Below, one piece after another: positions 11,761-23,441 of a stretch of DNA of 64,000 nucleotides. How positions within the stretch are numbered: position 1 is the first letter of the stretch; every line of letters starts with the position of its first letter. The notes beneath the pieces are model-generated. The model saw only the letters and a list, made by a program, of their open reading frames with translations. It had not been told where the DNA came from and made no database searches. The stretch is from Formicarius rufipectus (lineage: Eukaryota > Chordata > Aves > Passeriformes > Formicariidae): positions 1,001,891-1,065,890 of the forward strand of contig VXAU01004951.1 in the NCBI GenBank assembly GCA_013399695.1, written 5' to 3'. The position numbers and the translations under genes were made by a program.

Positions 11761-14387
11761 CAGCCTTCAGGCTCAGAGAATGGCAGGAGCAGAGGCAGAA
11801 ACACAGCAGAAAGGTTCAGAGAAGAGCCTCAACAAGAAGGAGAATGAGTCTGCCCAGGAGGTCCTTACCAATTTCTTTTGCTGTGCATGCCCTTCTCCCT
11901 TCCATCCAAGGAACATGATGGTTCATGTGCTTCAAGGAGCCTGTAGTCAGTGCCACTCAAGTCCAAGCATGTGACACAACCTATCTGGCAAACGAAAGTA
12001 GGAATCAGTGTCAAGACTATCCATAAAACTGATTTTCTTTCACAGCCACTCAGATTTTTTTTCTCATCATCTGCCCTTGGAGGCCCACAGGATATAGAGG
12101 ATGTTTTACCACGAGTGTGATAGGGAAAAACAAGTCAAAGGCTCAATGTTTAATCCTGGGAAAGTTTGATGATGTTGCTGAATGCGCACCTCATGAGGCT
12201 TTGTCAGCATGTTCTGCTAATGAAATGTCACCTTTTTCTGATATGACATCACCTTGAACATTGGTATATGAGCCCATAAAGAATTAGGGTCTACCTGAGG
12301 GGTGGATGTGGTACAGTTTATGAGTACTATTGGGGCTTTTTCTCATGGGGAAAAGGGCATGTGACATAAGGGCCAACACAGGGCAGGCAGCAAGCCTTAC
12401 AACTACTGAGTGTCATGCCTTAAGCAGTGAACTGGGGGACATACAGAGACATGTGAAGTAATGAGAAAACTCCACTGCAGTGAGGATGTAGGAGGAGAGT
12501 AGAGAAAGGATATCTTAAAAGGGTGGGTAGCAATTTAAGAGAGGAAAAGGTATTCAGAGAAGGAGTGGAAGAGCATAAAGGGGCCTGCTGTAAAGTTTGG
12601 AGGATTGTGTTGGGTGTTATTCTTTCTCTGGCTGTAGTGACCCAGGCCATTGCTAACCTGGCCAGGCAAGCTGCCAGAGGCTGTCTCCATTGCTCACCCA
12701 TCGTCCACTCTCATCCTGTCTCCGACTTGTGTTTTCTTGTCAGCATTTCTCTTCCACAGATCGATTTCTCCTTGGCTCATCCAAGTGATTTTAAGCATAG
12801 AGAGAAACTTCCTCTTGGCGGTGAGAGATAATCAAGCTGAATATTACCCATCTCTGAAGTGCAGGCAGTCCGTGAGCAGAGCCTAAGTCAATATCTTGGC
12901 AGATGTTGCCTTGCATTGATTTATCTTCTGGAGCAGAGTGGATGGCCCCAAAGAAGGCAGCACGGTCACCTGGCCAAACCCCAAAATATTTGCAGGCTAT
13001 ATTAGCTTGCTTGATTTGGTCTCCAGAACCTGCTGTCCTCGGTGTCTGGGGGTAGAAGAGCGTGATGCCAAACTCACAAATCTCTCTTTTATTCCTGTGT
13101 GACATCGGTGTTACTTCTTTGTGCTGAGATGCATCCTGGGCTCAGAGCACCAGATCATGGTGCTGAGCTAATTCTGCCTCATTTACTGGCTTAATGGAGC
13201 AAGAAAGCAAATGTTTGGGATGCTGCTGGGGTAGGGGAGAGGAACAGGAGATCAGTGCCCCAGAAAGGCTTTGCAGCATGGGGGTTTTTCCTGGTAGGAA
13301 ATCTGGGTGAGTCAGAGGGGAAAGCAAGAGAGAGGAAACCTCTGTATGAGCAGGGTGGGAGCAGCAGGAATGCAGACTGCTGTGCCGGACAGGATGGAAG
13401 GAAGGGGGGCTGCTGGCAAATAAAGGGGGATGGTGGAGGCAGGCTGTGGGGGAACCAGCTGGCAGGCAGTGGCACCAGGTCCAAGTGCTGCGCCTGCCTT
13501 GCCCTGTCAGAACAAGCAGATAAAATGTGCAAAACTACCTGTATAGAGTTCCAGTTCTCAGCTCCCCAGCATAATGCACTCTCTGTTTTCAGAGACCTTT
13601 GAGCTCTCCTCCTGTGTCTGGGAGCTCCAGGTTTGGCTCTGGCAGGAAAGGGCCTCCAGCAGAGTAGGCAGGGGGGCTTTTCAAAACCACAGCTAAAGAG
13701 AAACCATCTGTATGATCTCAAGTAACAGACACTAACATGCAAAACCCATCCTCTTTGGTACCATCCCCCTCCCTCGGCCCCCTTCCCCAGCTCCTCATCT
13801 CTCCATCCCTAGTGAGTCCTTTACATCTCCTCTCTGCCCACCCTGCTGTTTTCATGCTGTAGCTGAGGGCACTGCATAGATACATATGCAACATCTCTGA
13901 TTCTGCAGTTTCCCCGAGGGTCTGGACAGATGCTGATTGTCTTCATGCCCAGTTGGGGACAGCAGGAATTGTTATAAATAGCACCAGTTCCTTGCATTGC
14001 AAAGACAAAACTTGCCCCTAGAAGTCCATCCCTCTACTCCCAGGACTCGCTGGGAGGTCTCTTAAATGTCACAGTATGTTTGCAGGAGAGAATACCTCTG
14101 GAGGCTTCCTATGGGTTCAGGTCTTGATCCAGGCGGAAAATGGAACAAGTCTACTGCATCTTTCCTCACAACCTAATTCTTTCTGCCTGTCCTCATCATT
14201 TTTATGTGAATGGTACTTTCTGTTCGGAAGAGACTTGGGACTGAAATAGGAGTAGCTGCAGAAGTGAGCACTTAAGATGCATAAGCCTGGTGTGCTGAGG
14301 AAAGAAACACATCTGGAACAACACTGGGGATATCGAGGTGCGAGGGCAGAACTGATGTGGGAAGCCCCAGGTCAGGAGAGCTTTGTT

Positions 14388-14401
14388 GGGGGGCGGGGGG
14401 G
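14388..14401. repeat. G-run with one C interruption
   Basis: Six G, one C, then seven G. The run is short and could pair into compact four-stranded DNA only by splitting the two tracts. No repeat body is associated with it. Confidence 0.85.
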
Positions 14402-15379
14402 TACTGCCATTACTATCATACCAGACAGGCATGTTAAGAGCAAGAAAACATTCCTGCAAGAGAGTAATATGCTTTCCAGCACTAAAGATTCTCTGTGTTT
14501 CCCTCTGGAGTTGATTTGCCTTCTGCAAGAATACAGACTACATAAGGAGCTAAAAGCAACCAGTTCAGAGGCACAGTTGTTCATCCTGCTTCTCCCCTGC
14601 TCCCTGCCCTCAGGCAGAGAGTACTGAGCATTGTTTAACACCTGTGGGCAGATGAAACCTTCTCCATCTCCCTGGCTGACACCAGACTCTGTCCTGCTGA
14701 CAGCAGCCGGACATCCCCTGCTGCAGCACTATTTAAGCCCTGGGTACTGCTTGCTGCTGCCGAGCCTCGTGTTTGCATCAGCAAAAGTTCCTTGGCTGGG
14801 GGTTTGTGGCTACAGGGACTGCACTGCACTTACCGGCTGGGGATCTCCCTGAAGGCATATTGAGGAGATGCCCTGGTGGCATGTGCACAGCAATGTTTAA
14901 ATTAAAATTGCTGGTATGAGATTCAAGGAGTAATAAGGACCAGTATCAGGACTTGGATATCCTCCATCTCGTGCATGCCTCCCAGCGGCTCCCCAGTGCC
15001 TCATGGCGGCCCAGTTTGGGCTGCTGTCGTATCATATATTATGCTGTCAGCCTCCCTTTGTGATTTCTGCCCTGTCCTTGCTTGCTCTCTGATTTTCTGT
15101 GTGTTTATTATTCTAATTTATTGAGTTACCTGGAGTGTTTTTGCAGACACCAAGGCTGCTTTGCAGAAATTAATGATTGTGCATTCTGCTCTTGGTGCCT
15201 TGTGTAGATTTTGCTTTTAAGTGATGGAGCCTAAAATAGGCTCAGAGAAAATGAAAATGTTAACCTCCGTTAAAAACATACATAGATAAGTTGTTGTCAG
15301 ATCTATGCCAGACCCCATGGAATTATTTTGAGATTATTTAGCTCAGTAGTCCCTGTCATTTCTGAATCTCATAGTATTT

Positions 15380-15560
15380 TAATTAATTTTCCCTTTGAGA
15401 CAAGTCACTATTACTGCTCTCATTTTGCAGTGTGAGAAACAAGGCTCAAAAAGGAGATTTGTCTCAGCAGATTAGTGGCCAGACATAGGTGACCAAACCC
15501 CTTGCAGGCTGGAACCCCCGTTTATAGATCCTGTTCAGAGCTGTGCTGCCTAGCGGGCTG
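15380..15560 (+). mobile_element. MIR SINE relic
   Basis: The segment fits the MIR core and 3' region in plus orientation. 'attactgctctcattttgcag' corresponds to the MIR 'attatccccattttacag'. Next come 'tgtgagaaacaaggctcaaa' (usual 'atgaggaaactgaggcaca'), 'ttagtggccaga' (usual 'agtggcagagc'), and a terminal part ending near 'gtgctgcc'. It is old and badly diverged, so the ends are uncertain. Confidence 0.6.
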
Positions 15561-16599
15561 CTGGACTAGGATATCACATGAATGTCTCCTAATGTAATAC
15601 AAAAGCAGGAGATCATCTTTTCTCAGTTGCCTGAGAGGCCGGAGCTTGGCAGTTCCAATTCAGTGTAAATGAGGCTGTGGAAGGGAACACTCAGCTTCTT
15701 TTCTGTTCCCAAGGAGATCAATGACTGGTACTTGCACCTGATCATCCTCAGTGAAATGGAGATTCTGGTCTAGAGAATGAGCATCCTTGTAAAGGAGGAA
15801 TGCAGATTCACGTGTTTCCATAAAGGAAGCGAGGAAGCTGAGAGGAGAAACCTACAGATAGCAATGCAAAGTGTTTTGTTGGGTTTTGATGTGCTTATTA
15901 ACTTTTATGAAAAGGAGTAAAGCAGGGTATCCAAAAAGGTGATTGCAAAGTATGTAACAGTTCACACAGCTCTGTTGGGAAGATCTAGATGCGGTCATAG
16001 GAAGTGACAGACCTGTAAATCTTGGAACTATGTCTGTGGCAGGTCCTTTCAAGGACTGATATTATAAATCTATTGTAACAAGCTCTGTTTCCTACAAGTT
16101 TACTGAGAAAGTGTATTTCCTGATTAGTCAGGGAATGCCAGATACAGCATTTTGAGGAGGTTACTCAGAGTCACTATGGGTGATGAGATACAGAGAGAAA
16201 TTCTTAGCTGCTGAGACACAACCCATGTGAAAGGGAAGTTTCTTTTCAGGTCCTCCATGAACTCATTAAAACATAGGATGATCATTTTCCTCTCATACTT
16301 GAACACTTACAAGTCCTTGAGAGAGTGCTTTTGAAACAGACTCTTGTTTAGCATATATGAATTTCCTCCCAAACAGAAGAATTTAAAAACCAGCAGATGA
16401 TAGCAAAACCCTTTTACATCAGTATCTTGCATTTTTAAATTTGCATTATATAAGAAAATACAAACAACCTTATAAGTAGGCAAATATACAGAATCATAGA
16501 AATAACTTGCTGATAGGAGAAATGTGTTCTTGACAGGTTGTTTCCTGCTTGTAGTCTGAAGCAAGATGATTGATATCACTGGTGTTGGGGGTAAGGGGT

Positions 16600-17240
16600 T
16601 GTAAGGAGGGATTTTCCCATCATGTGGAAAGTGACCATTGATATTCTTGCAATTCATGTATCTGTTAGGCCTACATATTGTCTTGTGGTAGTGAGTTCTG
16701 TACATTATTGCATGTGGTAGGAAAGCAGCAAATCCTATCTAGCCTCAAATGGGTAGTGTTTCAGTTGTATGGGATGCTCCCGAGCTTTATCAGGGTATTT
16801 GCTGTGTTCTTCATTGTTTTATATATCCCTACACTATCCAGCCTGATTTGTATCCTCTTTGAAGCAAAATGCCCCAGTGTTTTCAGTCTGCCTTCTTACA
16901 GAAATTTTGTGAGGCCTCTAACTCATTGCTGTCACCTGTCCCTGAACCCTTTTTATTTCTATTATATCTTTTGCAGATAGGATGACCTGATATGGGACAT
17001 CATATTGCAATGCAGTGCCACACTTGGCCTTGTTTTTTCTTTGTCTCACTGCATCCTATCGTAATGGTTGTGTTCTTTCCCATTCTGAAGAGAGGATTTT
17101 TATGAGTTTTCTATAGATGAAGTCTAATTTTTGAGCTATTGTTATTAATTTAGAAGCCAACACAATAACTCAAATCATTCCTTCTGGAACATGTATCACC
17201 TGGCATCATGTGCTTGGTCAGTGCTCCTGCTTAAGACAGG
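16600..17240 (-). mobile_element. Old CR1 LINE fragment, antisense
   Basis: Read on the plus strand, this is the reverse complement of the CR1 3' half. GTGAGTTCTGTACATTATTG (16691-16710) fits the CR1 antisense 'gtgagttccacaggttaatta'. 'ggtatttgctgtgttcttca' fits the 'ggagtaaataacacttcctt' zone, and 'gaacccttt..atttctattatatc' fits 'gtaccttttcc..ttctattatatc'. 'catattgcaatgcagtgcca' follows where 'gaactgcacacagtattcaa' is expected. The order is collinear over about 600 bases. No open frame survives. Weak similarity may reach down to 16310. Confidence 0.75.
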
Positions 17241-19789
17241 GTATAGCCCAGCAGAATGCCTTTTTCTTGATTGTTTGTAAATGGAGTCAGTGCGCTGCTC
17301 ATTTGCACTCTTGCCTTATGGAGTCATGCTCTCCTTTTTTTCCCCTTAAAATTAATTGCTTCTTAAAGTGGTCTTCCTTCCTTCCCTGGAATCTCTGAGG
17401 TGAAGTGTCACCTCCAGTAATGGTGTAAGAATGTGCCTGTGGGAGAGGTCGCTGAGCTCTGCTCATCACTCAAGCACAGCCATCTCTGAGGTAGAACCCT
17501 GCAAGTATTAAGCAGCAAACAACAGTAGGTTCAAGACCAGGAAAGGAGAAGAAATCATCCTGTTGGAACTGCAAGGACTACTTTGGAAGGCAGGGTGTAA
17601 TTAAATTAATAGAATTCAGACAGGACTACTGTCTTTGCACTCTTGCCTTTAAAAAATGTTGAATGATCTTCGATTATAAGCAGTCTTTATGATCTTATAT
17701 ATAATACAAAAGATGTTCCCAAAGGGACATCTTGTCTCCAGTATTTAATCCCATGAAGATACAAGATACTAAGTAGTGTCTTGAGTAGAGGAAAACCGAA
17801 GCCACCTGGCAGAAACTGCTGTGAAACCCCTCCTCCTAGTGCACCTAGGCATGGAACATCCCCCAAACTCTGCCATTCTGCACACTGTTAGAATAAAATC
17901 CTCTTCAGCATCTTTCAAAGGTCAGGAGATTATTTTTTACAGATGAGGAAGTAGTGGAAAAAGCATTCAGGTAGGAAGAAATGTGCATGGATGCTGGCGA
18001 ATAAAGGTGTAGCTGCAGCAATCAGAGCAAGGAAAGGAGGAATATTTAATATGTGCTCTGTCACAGCAAACTCTTTTGGGCCTGCCTATTACTTGACCAT
18101 TGTGATTATTTCAGTTGCATTTTATTTGAGCTATGTTATTTCCTATGAATCAAGAAGTCCTTTTGCCTTGTAAAAAACTTCTTAAACCATGTGACTGACC
18201 TCAGATCCCATGAGAGCCTGCTGGAGAGTACAGATGCAGAAATGAAAAGCGTTTGCACAAAATACAGGATAACTGCTTGGTGTGGTTTTGACCCGAAAGA
18301 TACTCTAATAAGTTGCTGGTAGCAGAGACTGAGTTCACATAACACTCAACAGAAATCCAGCAATGAATAGCTTATTTTCTATTATTTTGCCCCTATTTAA
18401 ATTAAATGAGGGGGAAAGTTGATATTCTAAGTCTGTATTTCTCAAGAACAGTAAATCCAGGCATGTCTCTTTAGTAAAAGCCTCTAGAATTTTTGATCTC
18501 ATAAAAGTAATACCAATCTAGTGTATGTCTAATGCTGCCTATTTATATATACTTCCCGAAATCTTTGGAGTGGATGGGGATATGCTTCTTTTTAGAGTGT
18601 GAAATACAAAAACTGCTAGCTTGATAGTAGTGTCAGAGTTTAAGGTCTGTCTGACCTTCTAGGAAAAAAAACGAATCCTGTGTATGTCCAGTCCTCTACC
18701 TGCTTCCCCTCTTCTGGGAGCATGCAACTGTGGAGTGTGGCAGAGCTGGAAATCCCCAGGACTCTGGTACATTGCAGTGTAAGACAGCCTTTCATAGTAA
18801 CAATATAATCTCCATCCCCAACTCCTTTCCTCAGAGAGAGCAGTTTGACTCCCACTCTATTTCTCCAAGTTCTCTCTCTCTGTCCAATCCTCCAAAGCGT
18901 TTTACAACTCTAATTAGACACGTATCTCCAATTTACCACTATTTAAAAGGGTAAGCAGTTAATGTCGTGAGATTGAGAATGCCTGGTAATTAATTACTAA
19001 CTCCAAGGACCTGGCTATCTCTCTAACCAGCCTTGTCTCAAATAGCATCTCTCCCTGTTAAAACCTCTGTTCACAGTAATTAAATAGTAGGGAGGAGGAG
19101 CACCTTGGAGCCTGCCCAGCCAAGTCTATCTGACACAAAGTGCAGCTCTGTCAGGCAGTACTTTTTTATCTGACTGTCCAGCATGGACATAATGGACAAA
19201 CAAATTTTGATGACAACCAAGTGCACTCCAGCTTTTTTCTGAAGGAGACTTCTGTAGCAGGATCCCCTTCGCATCACTGCCGTGGAATCACAAAGCCATT
19301 TGGGATCCTCATCATCCCTGGGAAATCAGGACATCCCTAGGAGGTTTACAGGTCTTCCAAGCAGTGCTCCCACCCTGTTCCCAAAAGCAAAGCATTATAA
19401 AGTGAGGAAGTTGGTTTGTGCTGCTGCCCCTGAACACTGCTGCAGTGTGCCTTGAAGCATCCTGCAGAGCAAAGCCTAAGTGGCACTTGGCTCAGGTTCT
19501 GCTCTTTACTGTATTCTTCAGCCACCATGTTTGCAGGTGGAAATGCTGGTGTGTTGGTAACAGATGTTTATGAAGCATATACTGTGCCTTATATTGAGAT
19601 CTAGAGGAAGATGATGAATGATGGGGGAATCTGTGGTTTGCAGTGACAACACAATGAAACATAGGAAGGTGGACTTGTAACCTTGGATGGTTATTGGCTA
19701 GCTGGATGCATAAATCTCATGTCACCAGTGAAAAGTTTTAAATACAGATGTGTCCAGATGCAGTGAGCAGAGAGATAATGTGGGAGATA

Positions 19790-19970
19790 GGACATCAAGC
19801 CTGGGAAATCCAGACTTCGTTCTCTGCTTTGCTTTTTACTCATTGTGTGTGGACTTTGGCATGCCATTTCACTATCCTTGTTTTCCCTTTCCTTTTCTAC
19901 TATATGATAGGGATTAAGATATTTAACACCTTCAAAAAATGCTTTGACCTCTATTAATGAAAGGTGTTAA
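19790..19970 (-). mobile_element. MIR SINE relic, antisense
   Basis: In plus-strand reading the segment follows the reverse complement of MIR. 'actttggcatgccatttcac' stands for 'ccttgggcaagtcacttaac', then 'ccttgttttccctttcc...tactatatgatagggattaa' for 'cctcagtttccccatctgtaaaatggggataa', then a part like 'aaaatgctttga' for 'aaagtgctttga'. The order is preserved, the sequence is much diverged and the ends are approximate. Confidence 0.6.
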
Positions 19971-20254
19971 GTCATGCTTGGGAAAAGCAGGGTTGCTTTA
20001 CTGTCTTCTGGCAAAATTTCACTTTGGTCAATTTTCACCTCAGTTTTGGTTCACATAATTGCCTCAGTACTTTTAACTGGAAGAGGTATTCTTCAGTTCT
20101 TCCTTAAACTGTCTTATGGTGCATCTGTGCATCTGGAGCTAACAAGCTCCACTTTTTATGTCTAAAGGGAGATGCCCTTCTGTGAAGACTGAAGTGATCA
20201 TTCATTGTTCCTTCTCCATCTCCCAAAGGTGCTGCCAAACTTTAATGAACTATT

Positions 20255-20305
20255 CATCAAGTGCTTTGAGATCTTTTGATAGAAGCAGTCCAGGCAAGTG
20301 CATGA
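20255..20305 (+). mobile_element. Possible LINE-2 3' tail relic
   Basis: 'aagtgctttgagatcttttg' is close to the LINE-2 and related SINE 3' end 'aagtcctttgagatccatgg', followed by a decayed 'aaaggtgctatataagtgc'-like part ending in 'ggcaagtgca'. It is too short to name a subfamily. Confidence 0.4.
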
Positions 20306-21479
20306 TTCTCACTGCATAGTGAGAGGGTGACATCCACCTGTTTATTCATCAGCTTTATCTACAGTGAATAAATAGCCTCTTTCTTTGGACAGGGAAGTCC
20401 AGCAGCAATAATACTCTTGTGAATTTGATATATGAAGAAAGACGAAGTTGTAATTATGTCAAGTTCTTCCTTCTAATTGTTTGAATTGACTAGATCCATG
20501 GAACAGATAGGCAGGTTGTGTTTGGGTTTTGGTTTTCTTTGTTATTGATTGGTTGGTTTTTTTTTTTTAAAATGGGGTTTGCTTGCCTGTTGTTGCACAG
20601 AAAAGACTATTTTTCCAAACTGGTCAGGATCTATTCCTGTGAGTCGGTCTGAGCTGAGCTTTTGTGTGCAGGGTTGTCTTCTGTGCAGTCCTTGTAATTT
20701 TACCTCTGTAATAAAGCTCTGTGCATTGCAGAACTCAAGTGCATTTGATGTGCAAATAAATTCTCTGGCTTCACTATGGAACCCCTTTTCTCTGCATAGA
20801 TGGTGAAGCAAGTGAAAGATGAACATGTTTGTCTGAGTGAGGGAGAGGTCTGATCTTCATGTGCCGGCCTCTCCTACCTGTACATATAATTATCCAGTTT
20901 ATAGTGCCAAAGTATTCCATTTATACTTTGAAAAGGCTAAGCCTCAAAAGGACAATTTCACTCTTTCTGGCACAAAAATCTTTCCCTCTTCCTGCTCCAA
21001 GCAGTCTGTTTCCATGTGCTGAAGAAGTTAGGCCATACTCTCTGGCCCTACGTATCTGGGCTCTTTCTTTTTCTACTTCTTGCCTCTGATTCTTGTTTTT
21101 TTCTTTCATTCTCAATTTCCTTTACTTTTATTTATTTTTTTAAACCTCCTTTCTCATTCTTTTCCATTTTTCTTTTCTCCTTTATCCAACTCCTCCATTT
21201 ACTTTCCCACCCTCATTCCGGTGGTCTCCCCTCATCCTCTTCTCTTGAAGTCCTGGCTGCAGCAAGGCTGGCATGGACAGACAGCACCCAAATTGTCCAA
21301 GCTCTTCTTTGAGTAGTGCCACTTCCCTAACCATGCATGAGTCACCCTGTCTTGCTGGGCTTTTGTTGTCCTCCTTGCAGCCTGGGGTTGGTAATAGTTA
21401 TATCCCTTGTGAAGTGCCTTGATCTTTGCTTATTCCTGCTGTGGCCATGTGAGCCAGGGCTGTGCATCTGTATCCCTTT

Positions 21480-21625
21480 TTGCACACAGACCCTGAGCAC
21501 ACAGAGAACAAAAAGGAGAATCCTCCTTCAGGGAGCTTATGCTCCAAGAGTTGGGGATCAGAGGTGATATATACAGAAAAGGAGCACATGGAAAGTGCAA
21601 GATACTGGAGTTTGGCATAATATCA
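21480..21625 (+). mobile_element. MIR-like SINE relic, same family as 3600-3840
   Basis: 'cacagagaacaaaaaggaga' followed by 'atcctccttcagggagcttatgctccaag' matches the ancient amniote repeat phrase 'cacagaacaaaaagaca / gtccctgccccaaagagcttacaatctaag'. The same phrases are present in decayed form at 3660-3720 and 40045-40090, always on the plus strand. It is non-coding, and the downstream end is unclear. Confidence 0.55.
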
Positions 21626-22238
21626 TCACTGAGGTCTTATAGAAGCACTAAATAATATTATTCCCACCTCTATTTCCTTTTTCTGCTCTCTTTTCTGTCC
21701 TTTTAATCACTTTTGGGTCTTCTTTTTCTTCCACCTTAGAGATTAGAGGGCTTTGTCATTTTGTTTCCAAGTAAAGGAAAAGAGTGGAGAGTGTTTTCAT
21801 TAGGCCAGGGGCTGGAGGGAAGGAGTGAGCCATGGTATTTGCTAGCTTTAATCTTTATGGTAATACTTCAGTAAATATCTGCTGTTCTTTCTCTCCTGTC
21901 AATGTGGCAGCCTGTGAATGATATGGAGCCAAGATCAGGGAAGAAGAGGGAACTGCAGAGAGGATTAGAAGGTTAAGATAGGATTACGGGGTCAAAATGG
22001 AAAAGAAAATGAGAGAAAAGAAACAGAAAAAGAAAGGAAAAGAAAAATGAAGTGTAGTGGTTGTGACAGGGGAAAGGAAGGCAAGTGTACAGGATAGAAG
22101 AGAAGATGAGATTTTTATGAATGGGTCGATGCATTCAAAGGTCCTAGAGTCAATAGTCTCTCTAAAATGATTTATTGAAGAAAAATTAATTTGTTCTGTG
22201 TCACCTCATGAAAATGTTGTGGGGTTTTTTTGGTTTTG

Positions 22239-22254
22239 TTTTTTTTTTTTTTTT
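22239..22254. repeat. Poly-T homopolymer
   Basis: Sixteen T residues preceded by a GGTTTT-rich lead. No retroposon body is recognised on the side where a minus-strand poly-A tail would need one. Confidence 0.9.
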
Positions 22255-23422
22255 CTGTTCATCAGTCCTAGGGATGGGGTCTGCACAGGCTGAATTGGAG
22301 GGATGCACAAACAGTCTATTACTGCAGCAACCCTGCCTGGAGAGGGAGGTGGGAAATGTGGCAGTTGTGTCTTGTCAGAAGGGGTGCAAGAGCCCCCACA
22401 GTCACACGGGTGAAGGATCAAGTGGTGGGAAAGTTGTTGCTCAACACTGACAACCTCACCCACTCCCTTGGGGTCCTGCTGTCAGTGCCCTACTTTTTTG
22501 ACTGCCTCCTGATGAGAATGACAGAAAAAGAGAACAGGGTGTGAAGATGTGTTTGCTTGAACTCTCTGTCTGGAGTTGAGGGAACAGTTTATGAGGCAAG
22601 TTCAGATTTGGGGCTTTGAACATCAGGGCAGTTTCAGTCCTGCTTTTGGTTTGTGTAATCAATAGGAGATAATGGGTAAAGCTTGTTTGGACTGAGAGGG
22701 AAATGACCCAGACCACTGCACACATTTAAGATATTTGGATGAATTAAACCAAACAAGTCAAATGCCTGATCTGCAGTTTCTCCTCCAAAAAATAATGACA
22801 CAAGAAAAGCTAACACAAATACAGCATCAGGGCTTGGTAACAAAGCTGTTGGAGTTAGGGCAAAATGAATGTCTCCCTTATTCAGTGTGAACTGAATCTC
22901 ACATCCAAAGTATTCTCACCCCTGGCAATGCTACTGAAACACAAGCGTTCCTCTTCTTGTTACATGTCACATAACAAGAACGTGCAGAGGCTGTGAAATG
23001 GCTCCCAATCCAATGTGGGGAGGGGGATGGTAAGATGTGGCAAGAGGGGAGTTGACCATGACTTACGTACCCATGTGCTTTCCCAAGCAGTCCACGAGGC
23101 TTGGCGTAGCCTGTCACACAGGCTCTGCTGCTGGGCTAAGTGTGAGTTTTGCAGGAGGCATGAATGCCTCTCTGGAGGCAGAGATTAGGAAAAAGGAGAG
23201 CAGTGCTTCCTTTGCTTTAGACTCAGTGCATTTCATGGTAGGTTGCAGCCTGTAGGCCTTACACTTGAGTTATTAGATGCACTGTTGTCAGGCACCACTG
23301 GGACGTGCAGCAGCCAAAGAGCAGAGTTGTGAAGTCTCCTTTGGCCCTGTCTGTGGGTAGAGATAGATTCTTGTCCATGTATAACTGAGAGGTTAAAAGG
23401 AGTATTTCTATTATCTTTTGTA

Positions 23423-23441
23423 TTTTTTTTTTTTTTTTTTT
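23423..23441. repeat. Poly-T homopolymer
   Basis: Nineteen consecutive T residues, the longest homopolymer in the window. It could be the poly-A tail of a minus-strand retrocopy, but I recognise no gene-like sequence on its 3' side (from 23442 on). Confidence 0.9.

Larger units (their letters stand above)
11765..16595. other. Mostly unique non-coding DNA
   Basis: There is no supported gene. The longest frames are minus 13191-13742 (183 codons, Pro/Ser/Leu-rich) and minus 12791-13105 (104 codons); neither resembles a known family. A G-rich run lies at 14388-14401 and a MIR relic at 15380-15560. The block 14960-15215 has a few CpGs followed by AT-rich sequence and could be regulatory, but nothing in it is decisive. 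Confidence 0.55.

Noticed and set aside
12791..13105. Minus-strand frame of 104 codons with a balanced, protein-like composition
   Set aside because: No family, domain or clear splice sites recognised, and no flanking exon-like frames; chance cannot be excluded.
13191..13742. Minus-strand frame of 183 codons
   Set aside because: Pro/Ser/Leu-rich product of pyrimidine-rich DNA, overlapped by plus frame 13255-13602; no domain seen.
23423..23441. Poly-T as the tail of a processed pseudogene on the minus strand
   Set aside because: No gene-like sequence or target duplication found beside it.
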